From contig JAWKRR010000043.1 in assembly GCA_041389525.1 (NCBI GenBank), positions 5,562-69,561 on the forward strand: a DNA stretch of 64,000 nt, given 5' to 3'. Below the pieces are notes generated by a model. It was not told where the DNA came from, made no database searches, and saw nothing but the letters and a program-made list of their open reading frames with translations. A program made the translations under genes and the position numbers. Shown here in pieces: positions 1 through 7,635 of this stretch; position 1 is the first letter of the stretch; each line of letters begins with the position of its first letter. Origin of the DNA: JACKFB01 sp041389525. GTDB lineage: Bacteria > Myxococcota_A > UBA9042 > PHBI01 > JACKFB01.

Positions 1-405
1 GTCGAAGGCCGGGTCGGAGGGGCTGACCAGCACCTCGGTCATCAGCGTCGACACCTCGCGCCGCATCCCCGCCGAGCGCAGCGCGTTGCGGATGGCCACG
101 CTCAGCAGGTAGCCGACGGTCCCCTGGGTCGCGGCCACGCACGCGTCCAGCGGCCGAGGCGGCAGCTTGGTCGAGGCCTCCTCGTTTCGCACGAGCTCGC
201 GCCCGACCTGCGGGCCGTTGCCGTGGACGACCAGGACCCGCGTCCCTTCCCGCGCCAGGGCGACCACGCAGCTCGCGAGCTTCCGCGCCGCGCGCTGCTG
301 CTGGCTGGCGGTCCCGGGCTCATTGCGCGGCAGAAGCGCATTGCCGCCAATGGCTAAGACAGCCAGGCGATTTGGGCGGGGGGCGTCGTGCTCGGTCTCG
401 GACAT
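1..405 (-). CDS. arcC: Carbamate kinase, N-terminal 135 residues (gene runs off the window)
   Basis: Carbamate kinase catalyses reversible phosphate transfer between carbamoyl phosphate and ADP, usually the last ATP-yielding step of arginine deiminase or purine catabolism in the cytoplasm. The reading frame is open from an ATG to the window edge. It shows the family landmarks in order: LAVLAIGGNALLPRNE near residue 17, VVHGNGPQVG near residue 63, PLDACVAATQGTVGY near residue 88, and TEVLVSPSDPAF at the edge. These match the amino-acid-kinase fold substrate and nucleotide loops of ArcC. About the first 40 percent of a normal 310-residue protein is present, so activity cannot be judged. No arcA or arcB is visible because the downstream side lies outside the window. 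The family call is firm; the pathway is inferred. Confidence 0.9.
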   Translation of the reverse strand, partial: MSETEHDAPRPNRLAVLAIGGNALLPRNEPGTASQQQRAARKLASCVVALAREGTRVLVVHGNGPQVGRELVRNEEASTKLPPRPLDACVAATQGTVGYLLSVAIRNALRSAGMRREVSTLMTEVLVSPSDPAFD

Positions 406-533
406 CGTCGCGCACGGATAGCACATCGATCGGGGGGCTTCCACAGCCTCGAATCAAGCCCGTTGTGGCGCCACGGGCCTCCTGATACCGTAACGCGCGG
501 GCGAGCGCACCACAGCCTGCCTGAGGAGTGGAC

Positions 534-1232
534 ATGAGGGGCTTTTTCATCGGTCTGGGGTTCTCGCTGGCCTTCATCGTCGGCGCGCTGTGGGCGCGCG
601 ACGTCGAGCCCCCCGCGCACGCCGCGAGCCCTGGCAGCGCGGTCGAGTCGATGTGCGTCAGCGCGGAGATGGCCAAGGTCAAGCTCACGGCGGCGACCAC
701 GGACCTGACGCGGAAGGGCGGTTGGAATCAGGCGCTGGAGCGCTACGCCGACGGCGGCTGGGAGCCTGTGCAGTTCATCCATGACCGCGACACCATCGCG
801 GCGGTCTGCTTCAAGCGAATCCACCGCGGTGAGCGCTTTCGCGACGTGGTGAGCGCGCCGGAGCCCGCGCCGGTGGCCGCCCCCGCGCCTGCCCCTGTGC
901 AGGTGGCCCCGGCCGCGCCTGAGCCGAAGGGTCGCCGGGGACGCGCGGCCACACCGCCACCTGAGCCTGAGCCCGTGCGCGTCGCCGAACCTGAGCCCGC
1001 CCCCGAGCCTGAGCCGGCGCCCGCGCCCGCGCCTGCGCCGACCCGCGCCGCGGACACCTGCTCGGCCGACTGCACTCATTTTGGCGAGCTGGCGGGCGCG
1101 ACCGAGATGATCCGCAAGGTGGTCGCGGACAAGTGCCTTATCCGCTGCAAGGCCGGCGATGAGCGGTACCAAGCGTGTGTCCGGGTCGCCCGCGGCTCCG
1201 GCGACGTGCAGCGCTGCAACGCGATGGAGTGA
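534..1232 (+). CDS. Membrane-anchored Cys-rich protein with a Pro/Glu/Ala linker
   Basis: I do not recognise a family. The 232-residue product starts with an uncleaved-looking signal anchor (GFFIGLGFSLAFIVGALWA), so it is probably tethered to the inner membrane facing the periplasm. Residues about 25-105 form a small conserved-looking domain containing two Cys. Then comes a low-complexity stretch of Pro, Ala and Glu of about 70 residues, and a C-terminal module with six Cys (CSADC, CLIRC, ACV, RCNAME). The ATG was chosen because TGAGGAG lies five bases upstream; a GTG two codons earlier would overlap this ribosome site. The next gene starts two bases after the stop, so the two are probably one operon. 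Confidence 0.7.
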   Translation: MRGFFIGLGFSLAFIVGALWARDVEPPAHAASPGSAVESMCVSAEMAKVKLTAATTDLTRKGGWNQALERYADGGWEPVQFIHDRDTIAAVCFKRIHRGERFRDVVSAPEPAPVAAPAPAPVQVAPAAPEPKGRRGRAATPPPEPEPVRVAEPEPAPEPEPAPAPAPAPTRAADTCSADCTHFGELAGATEMIRKVVADKCLIRCKAGDERYQACVRVARGSGDVQRCNAME

Positions 1233-1234
1233 GG

Positions 1235-2098
1235 GTGGTCCGCGAGGCGGCGAGGGGGAGTCTGACGGTGGTCGCGTCTCTCGCGCTCCTCGCCGGGCCC
1301 CTGGGTTGTCAGGAGCTCGCCGATATCTGGAACGGCGCCGCCGAGCAGACCAACGAGGGGCGCGAGAACCGCGAGCGGGCGGTGCAGGCCGAAGAAGCCA
1401 AGCGCGCCTACGAGCTGGAGCGGGTGGTGCGAAAGGCGCCGGCCAAGCGCGCCCTCGAGAGCGAGTCGTTCGGGACCTTCGACAGCACCAGCCCGGCGGG
1501 GCGCCTCAAGGCGCTCTTGGAGCGTCGGCTGGAGTGCGCAAACGACGAGTGCCGCAGGGAGGTCTTGGAGACGGTGCGGCGCGACTCCGCGCTGGTCTTG
1601 CCAGGCATCTCGGAGCTGGTCACGCGCCAGCCCGAGGCCATCACCATCGAGGCGGTCCGGCTCGCCGGGCTCTTCCGCCACGTCGCGTCCATCGAAGCCT
1701 TGGGTCGCGCCGCGCTCGTGGGCAGCGGGCGGGTGCGCGCCGAGGCGGTCTGGGCCCTCGGTGAGACCGGCGACCCACGCGCTCTCGAGCCCCTCGACCG
1801 CATCTCCCGGCTCGACAACCCGCTCGACATCAACAGCGCGATCTGCCGCGCCGTGGGTGCCATCGGGAGGCCGGAGGGCGCCCCGATTCTCGACCGCCTC
1901 TACTCAGCCGCGGACCCGCGAACCCGCGGCGAGTGCGTTCGAGCCGCCGGCAGCATCGGCTCCATCGAGGTGATGCCCTTGCTGCGTCGCGCGGTCGACG
2001 ACGCGGACACGAGCGTGCGCGACGACACGCGCCGGGCCCTCGAGAAGATCCCGGGCAAGGAGCCCAAGCGGCTCATCCGGAAGCTCGGCTCGCGCTGA
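1235..2098 (+). CDS. HEAT-repeat exported protein, probable lipoprotein
   Basis: The product is 287 residues with an N-terminal signal ending in LALLAGPLGC, a weak lipobox, followed by a charged helix of Glu/Arg and then HEAT/PBS-lyase-type helical repeats. These are visible as spaced motifs such as VRAEAVWALGETGDPRALEPL and INSAICRAVGAIGRPEGAPIL. Such repeats form a right-handed solenoid used for protein binding, so the likely role is a periplasmic or outer-membrane scaffold. Its partner is unknown. GTG at this position has GGAG five bases upstream inside the end of the previous gene; another GTG two codons earlier overlaps the previous stop and is the alternative. A clear terminator follows the gene. 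Confidence 0.75.
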   Translation: MVREAARGSLTVVASLALLAGPLGCQELADIWNGAAEQTNEGRENRERAVQAEEAKRAYELERVVRKAPAKRALESESFGTFDSTSPAGRLKALLERRLECANDECRREVLETVRRDSALVLPGISELVTRQPEAITIEAVRLAGLFRHVASIEALGRAALVGSGRVRAEAVWALGETGDPRALEPLDRISRLDNPLDINSAICRAVGAIGRPEGAPILDRLYSAADPRTRGECVRAAGSIGSIEVMPLLRRAVDDADTSVRDDTRRALEKIPGKEPKRLIRKLGSR

Positions 2099-2155
2099 GC
2101 CTGCGGGCGCCCGCGTGGCTATCAGGAGGTGCGGAGCGGGCTTCGTTCCGAAGGC

Positions 2156-2178
2156 AGAGCGGGCGCTCGCTCTTTTTC
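2156..2178 (+). terminator. Intrinsic terminator after the HEAT protein gene
   Basis: A perfect 6-bp stem (AGAGCG with CGCTCT) with a 6-base loop is followed at once by five T residues. It lies 58 bases after the stop of the two-gene operon and upstream of the GH18 gene, so it should end that transcript. It is the most canonical intrinsic terminator in the window. Confidence 0.75.
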
Positions 2179-2249
2179 TTGCGTCCGAGCATTGACTCGA
2201 CCTGGGGCCGCTGCCACCGTGACGCGCGTTCCCACCGCTGGAGGTCTCC

Positions 2250-3590
2250 ATGCTGCACCGAAGTCTCCTCGGGCTGGCGATGCTGTGCGGGCTTGCGCCC
2301 CAGGCGTTTGCGTCCGTCCCGCTCGCCGTGGGCGTGAACGCCGCCGAGCGTGGTCACCGCGACTTGGTCAGCGAGCGTCCCGAGCACGGCCTCGCCACGA
2401 CGCAGCGTCGCGTGGCCGCGCGCGCCCGACGCCAGCACCTGCAAGCGGTGACCGGTGCGGGTCCCGCAGTGCAGCATGAGGTCTACGGCTACCTCCCGTA
2501 TTGGGAGATGGACTACGACTTCCCGCACTGGGACCTGCTGACCACCGTCGCCTGGTTCAGCGTCCAGATGGACGCGAAGGGCGAGGCCGTGGACTGGAAC
2601 GGCTGGGGCGGGGACGCGACCGAGCTGCTTACCGCGGAGGCTCACGCGAACGGCGTCCGCTTGGTGGTCACGGTCACCAACTTCTCGTCCAGCGACATCT
2701 CGGCGCTGGTCAATGACCCCGCCCGCCGCGCGAACGCCATCAAGACCTGCCTGATGCTGATGGCGGTGCACGGCGCCGACGGCATCAACATCGACTTCGA
2801 GTTCGTGCCCTCCTCGGGGCGCACAGGCTTCGTGGCCTTCATGCGCGAGCTCAAGGACGCGGTCGCGGCGGCCAAACCCAACGGCACGGAGGGACACGTC
2901 ACCCTCGCCGGGCCCGCCATCGACTGGAGTGGCGCCTACGACTACGACCAGCTCCTGATCCACACCGACGGGATCATGGTGATGGCGTACGGCTACCACT
3001 GGCAGGGCGGCGATCCCGGCCCGATCTCGCCGCTCTACGGCGGGGGGAAGTGGAGCAAGTACTCCGTGGCGTGGACCATCGACGACTACGTGAAGTACGG
3101 CGGCGCCGAGAACGCCCACAAGATCATCATCGGCCTGCCTTGGTACGGTCGCTCCTGGCCGGTGACCAGCAAGGCGATCCCTGGCAAGGCGACCGCGGAC
3201 GGCAGCTCCATCGTCTTCGAGAAGTCGGTGGTCGAGGCGCTGGCCAACGGCGCCGGGTGGGACGCGGATTCGCTCACGCCCTACTACCACAAGGGTTCAG
3301 GCTCGGGCCTGCGCCAGGTCTGGTACGACGACCAGTCCAGCTTCGGCGCGAAGGTCGCTTACGTCACCGACCAGAAGTTGGCAGGCATCGGCATCTGGGC
3401 GCTGGGCTACGAGGGTGACCGCGACGACTACTGGACCGAGATCCGCGACCAGTGGACCGACTCCGACCCGGTGGTGGACCCCGACCCGGTCACCGACCCC
3501 GATCCGGTGGTGGACCCTGACCCGGTGGTGGACCCTGACCCGGTGGTGGACCCCGACCCGGTCACCGACCGACCCGGTCACCGACCCTGA
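2250..3590 (+). CDS. Secreted GH18-family glycosidase with a DPDPV repeat tail (frame breaks near the 3' end)
   Basis: Glycoside hydrolase family 18 enzymes cleave beta-1,4 N-acetylglucosamine linkages in chitin or peptidoglycan by substrate-assisted catalysis. A signal peptide (LGLAMLCGLAPQAFA) is followed by a TIM-barrel domain from about residue 75 to 395. The active-site strand reads DGINIDFE at residues 177-184, so Glu184 is the expected acid and Asp182 its helper. MAYGYHW and the late strand IGIWALGYEGD also fit the family. The NIDFE form, with Asn instead of Asp, is typical of YaaH/SleL-like bacterial members. A DPDPVV/T repeat linker follows. GGAGG lies five bases before the ATG. The frame ends after TDRPGHRP because of a 2-base deficit in the repeat; the intended tail continues in other frames. 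Confidence 0.85.
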   Translation: MLHRSLLGLAMLCGLAPQAFASVPLAVGVNAAERGHRDLVSERPEHGLATTQRRVAARARRQHLQAVTGAGPAVQHEVYGYLPYWEMDYDFPHWDLLTTVAWFSVQMDAKGEAVDWNGWGGDATELLTAEAHANGVRLVVTVTNFSSSDISALVNDPARRANAIKTCLMLMAVHGADGINIDFEFVPSSGRTGFVAFMRELKDAVAAAKPNGTEGHVTLAGPAIDWSGAYDYDQLLIHTDGIMVMAYGYHWQGGDPGPISPLYGGGKWSKYSVAWTIDDYVKYGGAENAHKIIIGLPWYGRSWPVTSKAIPGKATADGSSIVFEKSVVEALANGAGWDADSLTPYYHKGSGSGLRQVWYDDQSSFGAKVAYVTDQKLAGIGIWALGYEGDRDDYWTEIRDQWTDSDPVVDPDPVTDPDPVVDPDPVVDPDPVVDPDPVTDRPGHRP

Positions 3591-3697
3591 CCCAGTCCAC
3601 CGACCCCGACCCGGTCACCGACCCTGACCCGGTCACCGACCCTGACCCAGTCACCGACCCTGACCCGGTCACCGACCCCATCGTGGACCCCGACCCC
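3465..3697 (+). repeat. 18-bp tandem repeat encoding DPDPVV / DPDPVT
   Basis: About a dozen imperfect copies of an 18-bp unit (GACCCSGACCCGGTSRYC-like) encode an acidic proline-rich linker after the GH18 domain. The periodicity is broken twice. Near 3570 two bases are missing and near 3597 one base is extra, so the same repeat is read in three successive frames. Such repeats are prone to slippage and to assembly collapse. Confidence 0.85.
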
Positions 3698-3885
3698 CTC
3701 CTCCCGGGCGGGAGCGAGAACGTCCCCCCGCAGCCGTCGGTCAGCGCGCCCACCACGCAGTCGCGCACCAGCTCCCTCGTTCAGGACAGCGGGTGCCACG
3801 GCGGCGGCGCGCCCTCTCTTCCTGGCCAGCCGCGATCAGCCTCGCGCTCGTCGCGATCTTCCACAGGCGGCGTCGCAGCGTCTGA
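3570..3885 (+). pseudogene. Out-of-frame tail of the GH18 protein ending in a CTERM-like membrane anchor
   Basis: Translation resumed after the frame breaks gives more DPDPVT repeats. It continues with VDPDPLLPGGSENVPPQP, a short SGCHGGG segment and, after a further shift near 3795, WPAAISLALVAIFHRRRRSV and a TGA stop. A Gly/Cys segment, one hydrophobic helix and an Arg cluster is the layout of CTERM sorting tails on secreted proteins of Myxococcota and relatives. This makes it likely that the intact protein is anchored and processed at the cell surface. The stop lies five bases before a strong hairpin, which supports it as the genuine gene end. The breaks could be sequence errors or true mutations. 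Confidence 0.6.
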
Positions 3886-3889
3886 CGCA

Positions 3890-3925
3890 GGAAGGGGCGG
3901 CCGACTCTCGCCGACCGCCCCTTCC
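3890..3925. terminator. Bidirectional hairpin between two convergent genes
   Basis: GGAAGGGGCGG pairs perfectly with CCGCCCCTTCC (11 bp) around a 14-base loop. It sits between the restored end of the GH18 gene at 3885 and the restored end of the opposing PEGA-like gene at about 3943. There is no T-run on either side, so it may work as a GC-rich hairpin terminator or RNA-end stabiliser. Confidence 0.6.
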
Positions 3926-3942
3926 GGACTCCCGCGCGAGGG

Positions 3943-4220
3943 CTAGCGCCGCGGGCGGGGCGGGGCCCCGCCTGAGTGACAACGACGGGGCCGTGCGTCG
4001 GTCCGCCGGTGGCGACCACCGCCTCGGCGTGCGGCCGCACCTCCACGGAACGCGCAGCTTCACACCGCCACCACGCAGCTCGACTTCGTGGGGTCCGGCG
4101 GCGACGTCACGCAGCACCCGGGTCTCGCCCGGCGAGGCTTGCCGAGGCGGGCGCCGTCCAGTCGGATCTTGAGCACACGGTGCGTCGTGTTGACCAGTCG
4201 CAGGCTCCCGGTCAGTGCGA
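3943..4220 (-). pseudogene. Out-of-frame C-terminal module of the PEGA-like protein
   Basis: Read on the minus strand in shifting frames, this stretch encodes LTGSLRLVNTTHRVLKIRLD, then PGETRVLRDVAAGPHEVELR, then VEVRPHAEAVVATG. These pieces repeat the pattern of the in-frame protein just upstream (LTGSARFRNVGGTPLRVAVD ... LAPGETAASGPLLAGAHIV). At least three frame changes are needed. The first looks like loss of one G from a G-run just before the premature stop (RPG-ELRAL restored). A TAG at 3943-3945 next to the bidirectional hairpin is the probable original stop. I infer that the true gene is about 280 bases longer than the open frame shows. Confidence 0.55.
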
Positions 4221-4979
4221 TCATGGCCGCCAACGCTCGAAGCTCCCAGGGCGGAGCATCACCGTCGACTCGGCCAGCAGCTTGCCGTGACCGACCAACG
4301 CGACGCGGTGCGCGCCCGGCGTTTGCGCTGACAGGGTCATCGACTCACGGCCGCGCAGCGCGCCGACTCGACGGCCGTCGACCATCACGGCCACCCGACG
4401 CGGGAAGGGGTTGTGGACCTCGAGCGTCGCCGACTGTCGGCCCACCTGCACCCGGGTCTCGCTGCCGGGGCTCACTTCGAAGGAGTCCTGGCTGACCGCC
4501 GAGATCGGGCCGTGGTGGCCGACGAACCCGGCGTCACGGACGGCGACGATGTGCGCTCCGGCGAGCAGGGGGCCGGATGCGGCCGTCTCGCCGGGGGCCA
4601 GCGTCCCGATGAACTGACCGTCCACCGCCACGCGCAAGGGCGTCCCACCGACGTTGCGGAAGCGCGCTGAACCCGTCAGCGCCGCGACACGGATGACCGA
4701 CTTGTCGCCGGGGTTTACCTGAACGCGCTCGATCTGTGGCGCCACCCCGGCCGAGGCGATCTCCACGACGCGGACGCCGTTTGGCACGTCACGGAAGACC
4801 CCGCGGTCTCCAGGGGCGACGAAGCGCGGCGTGCTCCCATCGATGCGCACGTTCAAGGGTAGGTGGCGCCCGTTCTCAACGACGACCGTGCCGTCGAGCG
4901 CTGAGGCATGCGCCATCGCCGGCAGCGACGCCACAGCGACCAGGGCGGTGAGCAGAATGCGATTGATGGACCGTGTCAT
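4221..4979 (-). CDS. Secreted protein of tandem PEGA-like beta-sandwich modules (truncated by frameshift)
   Basis: The 252-residue open frame starts with a Sec signal (MTRSINRILLTALVAVASLPAMAHA). Three or four similar modules of about 50-60 residues follow, each built as short beta strands with a central VxVDG turn (LNVRIDGSTPRFVAPGD, LRVAVDGQFIGTLAPGE, VAVMVDGRRVGALRGRE). This resembles PEGA-type surface modules, although the PEGA tetrad itself is not exact. The role is unknown, probably surface or cell-wall association. AAGGAGAAC upstream fixes the ATG. The frame ends prematurely: the next module is present downstream but out of frame. An A/T-rich segment and a terminator of the upstream gene precede it, so it has its own promoter. 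Confidence 0.65.
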   Translation of the reverse strand: MTRSINRILLTALVAVASLPAMAHASALDGTVVVENGRHLPLNVRIDGSTPRFVAPGDRGVFRDVPNGVRVVEIASAGVAPQIERVQVNPGDKSVIRVAALTGSARFRNVGGTPLRVAVDGQFIGTLAPGETAASGPLLAGAHIVAVRDAGFVGHHGPISAVSQDSFEVSPGSETRVQVGRQSATLEVHNPFPRRVAVMVDGRRVGALRGRESMTLSAQTPGAHRVALVGHGKLLAESTVMLRPGSFERWRP

Positions 4980-5045
4980 TGCTTGTTCTCCTTGCCGACC
5001 GATGCGGGCCGGAATCGAGAGCACTGACGCGACCAGGTGCGAGAT

Positions 5046-5065
5046 ATTCGCAAGTAATTACGAAT
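5046..5065 (-). promoter_or_regulatory. A/T-rich inverted repeat, candidate operator/promoter region of the PEGA-like gene
   Basis: ATTCG and CGAAT flank a 10-base A/T-rich spacer (CAAGTAATTA) about 70 bases before the start codon. It is one of very few A/T-rich patches in the window and lies between a terminator and a minus-strand start, so promoter function is likely. No precise -35/-10 pair can be assigned. Confidence 0.3.
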
Positions 5066-5083
5066 GGTTGGGCGCAAAACGCC

Positions 5084-5121
5084 CGAAGGCCGGGAGGGGG
5101 TGAGTCCCCGCCCGGCCTTCG
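5084..5121 (-). terminator. Intrinsic terminator after the small exported protein gene
   Basis: CGAAGGCCGGG and CCCGGCCTTCG form a perfect 11-bp stem with a 16-base loop. On the minus strand the stem is followed within a few bases by TTTT. It starts 20 bases after the stop of the upstream minus-strand gene. Confidence 0.7.
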
Positions 5122-5141
5122 CGCTCAACTCGAGCTAGACG

Positions 5142-5654
5142 CTAGGAGCGATCGACCGTGCCCGGCGCAGGCGTCGGCAAGGTCTGCGGCGCCAGCGGCA
5201 GGTCGTCGGCCGTGTAGCCGTGCGCCTCGTACGCCGCGCCCCAGATGGCCATGCGGCTGCCCTTGCCGTCGTTGGACACCTCGACCACGTAGTGCTTGTC
5301 GCCACGCGCCAGGGTGAAGGTCCAGCTCTTGGTCTGGGTCAGCTTGGCGTAGCCGATGACCCGCGCTTGGCCGCCGATGTCGCTGGACGTGCGAAACGCC
5401 GCCTTGAGACGATCGATGACCTTGTTGGCGGGGGTGGAGCTGAGCAACGTGAGGTCGCGACGCCCTTGGGGCGTGATCGTCACTCGCTCGGACTTCACGT
5501 CGAACTTGGCTCGCTCGAACGCCGCGCGAAGGGTCGCTTGGGTCTCCGGGATCGCGGCCGGAGCCGGGGAGGGGGCGCGGGCAAAAGCCGCGCTCGCCAC
5601 GAACGACGTCGCGACGAGAGCGAGCGACAGGACGAGGGTGCTTCGAATCGACAT
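5142..5654 (-). CDS. Small exported protein, family not recognised
   Basis: The 170-residue product carries a signal peptide (LVLSLALVATSFVASAAFA) and a single mature domain of about 140 residues. That domain has alternating strands and helices (WTFTLARGDKHYVVEVSN, KVIDRLKAAFRTSSDIG). It is followed by a Pro-rich tail. The composition suggests a soluble periplasmic protein; no catalytic motif is evident. The ATG has GGAG six bases upstream. It is monocistronic: a divergent HEAT lipoprotein gene lies upstream and an intrinsic terminator downstream. Confidence 0.7.
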   Translation of the reverse strand: MSIRSTLVLSLALVATSFVASAAFARAPSPAPAAIPETQATLRAAFERAKFDVKSERVTITPQGRRDLTLLSSTPANKVIDRLKAAFRTSSDIGGQARVIGYAKLTQTKSWTFTLARGDKHYVVEVSNDGKGSRMAIWGAAYEAHGYTADDLPLAPQTLPTPAPGTVDRS

Positions 5655-5815
5655 TGCAACTCCAATGGTTGGGGAAGCCGGCGTTTGCAGGGTTGCCCCG
5701 AACCGACTCCGTGCAAGATAGCACCGGCCACTCGACCGGACACCCCCCTCCGACGCGGCCCCTCGCCGGACATTCAAACCGTCCGCGAACACAGCGCGTG
5801 CCGCGCCGGCTACTG

Positions 5816-5844
5816 TTGACGGAATAGGGGTGTCGCGGTACGCC
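5816..5844 (+). promoter_or_regulatory. Candidate housekeeping promoter of the HEAT lipoprotein gene
   Basis: TTGACG and TACGCC are separated by exactly 17 bases, 38 bases before the ATG. The -35 is good and the -10 weak, so the call rests on position and spacing. Confidence 0.35.
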
Positions 5845-5881
5845 AGTCGCACCCCAAAACCCCGTGGGCGGAGACGCAGAT

Positions 5882-7435
5882 ATGAAGACGGCACGAGTCG
5901 CTGCGGTGGCGCTAGTCACCATGATCGGTGGGAGTGGCTGCTTCGATAAGGAAGAGCCCACCTGCGAATACTGGGTGCCAAAGCTCACGAGCGCGCAGCG
6001 CGGGGACAAGGCCATGGAGATGGTGAGCGAGCTTCGCTGCACCGCCGCCATCCCCACGCTCTCGCAGATGTTCGACGACGGGCAGTACCCGGAGCGAATT
6101 CTGCGCACGCTCAAGCAGATCGACGACAAGGCCGCTGCCACGCCGATCTTGAAGCGCGGGCTGCTGACGCGGGACACGGGCAAGCTGGCGGCGTCCATCG
6201 TCGCGGACTGGAAGGTCAAGGAAGCGCGGCCCGAGCTCGAGCAGGTGCTGACTGGCACGGCGCTGCCGAAGCAGCGGATGGAGGCCCTGGACGCGCTGCT
6301 CGCCATCGCGAAGCCGGAAGAGATCGAGGACCTCCTGATCGCGCTGGCCGGGGATGACCCGAACCTGCAGGGCCTGGAGGTCAACCGCCGAGCGATCGAG
6401 CTGCTCGGCGAGATGGGGTCGCAGAAGGCGGCTCCGGTGCTGGTGCGCGCTGCGTTCATGCGCGACAACAAGGGCGGAATGGCCTACCAGGCGTCTCGCG
6501 TCGCGCTCGCGCGGCTCGGCCCGGTCGTGGTGCCGCTGCTCATCGAGACGATCGAGGGGAAGAATGAGCCCCTCAAGGCCGCGGCCCGGGACAACGGCGT
6601 GTTGGACTGGGAGTGGCAGTCCGGTCCCGAGATCGTTCAGCTCCTGAGCGACACCCTGGACTCGCGCGTGGGTAAGCCGCTCGCGGCGAACATGGCGCTC
6701 GAGCTGGAGCCGCCGGCTGGGGTGAGCCAGGGGATGGAGGAGAAGTGGCGGGTTGGGCAGCTCAACCGGCTGAAGGTCTCCATGCTCGGCATGGGCCACA
6801 TCGGGCCGAAGGACGCCGTCGAGGATCTCGTGAAGATCTTGCGCGACCCGCTGGCTGACGCGGTGAATCAGCGCCTGCATTCGGCGACCTCTCTCGCGTT
6901 GATCGGCACCACCGAGGCGCAGGACGCGCTCCTGACCTTCTTCGGCGAGGAGACCGACGCGCGCTTCCGCTCGCCGCTGCTGCGGCCGATCGCGCTGGCC
7001 CTCGATGCGGCTCACCTTGAGAAGTTCAAGGAGTTGACCGCCAACGAGACCGAGGGCTTGGTCGCGGAGGCGCTCAAGGGTGAGAGCGTGGCGGCCTATC
7101 TGGCGGTCGCCGAGACCTGCAAGACAGACACCTCGTGTCTCCTGAAGAAGCTTGAGAGCGAGAACAAGGACGAGGTGGTGAAGGCGGCCGTGCTGCTCGC
7201 GCGTGGTGGCGGTGATGCGGCCACCGTCCGCGCGGCGTTGATCAAGCGGATCGCCACCACACCGGCGTCGAATATCGACGTACGGCGCTTCAGCCTCATC
7301 GCGCTGACCCGCATCGGCACGCCGGCTGACGGCGACGAGCTGATCAAGATCGCTGCGAACGCTGACCCGGCGGACCGTTACTGGCCCGACGAGTTTCGCG
7401 TGTACGGCGCGGCTTTGAAGCTTCGTAAGCGCTGA
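5882..7435 (+). CDS. HEAT-repeat lipoprotein
   Basis: The 517-residue product begins MKTARVAAVALVTMIGGSGCFDKEE, a lipoprotein signal with Cys20 as the expected lipidated residue. Nearly all of the mature part is helical HEAT/PBS-type repeats, for example RILRTLKQIDDKAAATPILKR, AIELLGEMGSQKAAPVLVRAA and IALTRIGTPADGDELIKIAA. These suggest a solenoid that binds another envelope protein. There is no enzyme motif. A GGAG lies about eight bases before the chosen ATG; a GTG six codons earlier is possible but would spoil the signal peptide. The gene stands alone, divergent from the small exported protein. It resembles the HEAT protein at 1.2-2.1 kb in type but not closely in sequence. Confidence 0.8.
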   Translation: MKTARVAAVALVTMIGGSGCFDKEEPTCEYWVPKLTSAQRGDKAMEMVSELRCTAAIPTLSQMFDDGQYPERILRTLKQIDDKAAATPILKRGLLTRDTGKLAASIVADWKVKEARPELEQVLTGTALPKQRMEALDALLAIAKPEEIEDLLIALAGDDPNLQGLEVNRRAIELLGEMGSQKAAPVLVRAAFMRDNKGGMAYQASRVALARLGPVVVPLLIETIEGKNEPLKAAARDNGVLDWEWQSGPEIVQLLSDTLDSRVGKPLAANMALELEPPAGVSQGMEEKWRVGQLNRLKVSMLGMGHIGPKDAVEDLVKILRDPLADAVNQRLHSATSLALIGTTEAQDALLTFFGEETDARFRSPLLRPIALALDAAHLEKFKELTANETEGLVAEALKGESVAAYLAVAETCKTDTSCLLKKLESENKDEVVKAAVLLARGGGDAATVRAALIKRIATTPASNIDVRRFSLIALTRIGTPADGDELIKIAANADPADRYWPDEFRVYGAALKLRKR

Positions 7436-7531
7436 GAACTGGCGTTGGGAGCCCGCGCGCACCGCTGAGAGTGCGTGCCGGGCGCTCGCGTGCTGCGGCG
7501 CGACGCGCGTCCCACAGGGCGCCTCGCCGAA

Positions 7532-7582
7532 GTGTCCCGCGGTCTGTGTCAGCGCGGGGACGCGGCGTGTCGCGTGGGACAC
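7532..7582 (+). promoter_or_regulatory. Candidate enhancer-binding-protein sites upstream of a sigma-54 promoter
   Basis: GTGTCCC at 7532-7538 is repeated inverted as GGGACAC at 7576-7582. Between them CGCGGGGAC forms a second, imperfect dyad with GTCCCGCG. The cluster lies 55-105 bases upstream of the -24 element, the usual distance for an upstream activating sequence. Function is inferred from symmetry and position only. Confidence 0.45.
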
Positions 7583-7635
7583 ATCTCGGTGCCCGGGTCT
7601 GGTCTAAGCTGCTGTAATCGCGGCGATATCAGCGT

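Noticed and set aside
3465..3697. Possible CRISPR array
   Set aside because: The repeats are 18-bp, adjacent and coding (DPDPV), with no spacers and no cas genes.
4784..4800. TTTGGCACG resembling a -24 element
   Set aside because: No GC at the -12 position and it lies inside a coding region.
6255..6275. Sigma-54-like TGGCACGG...GC
   Set aside because: GG and GC are 9 bases apart, not 10, and the site lies inside the HEAT lipoprotein coding region.
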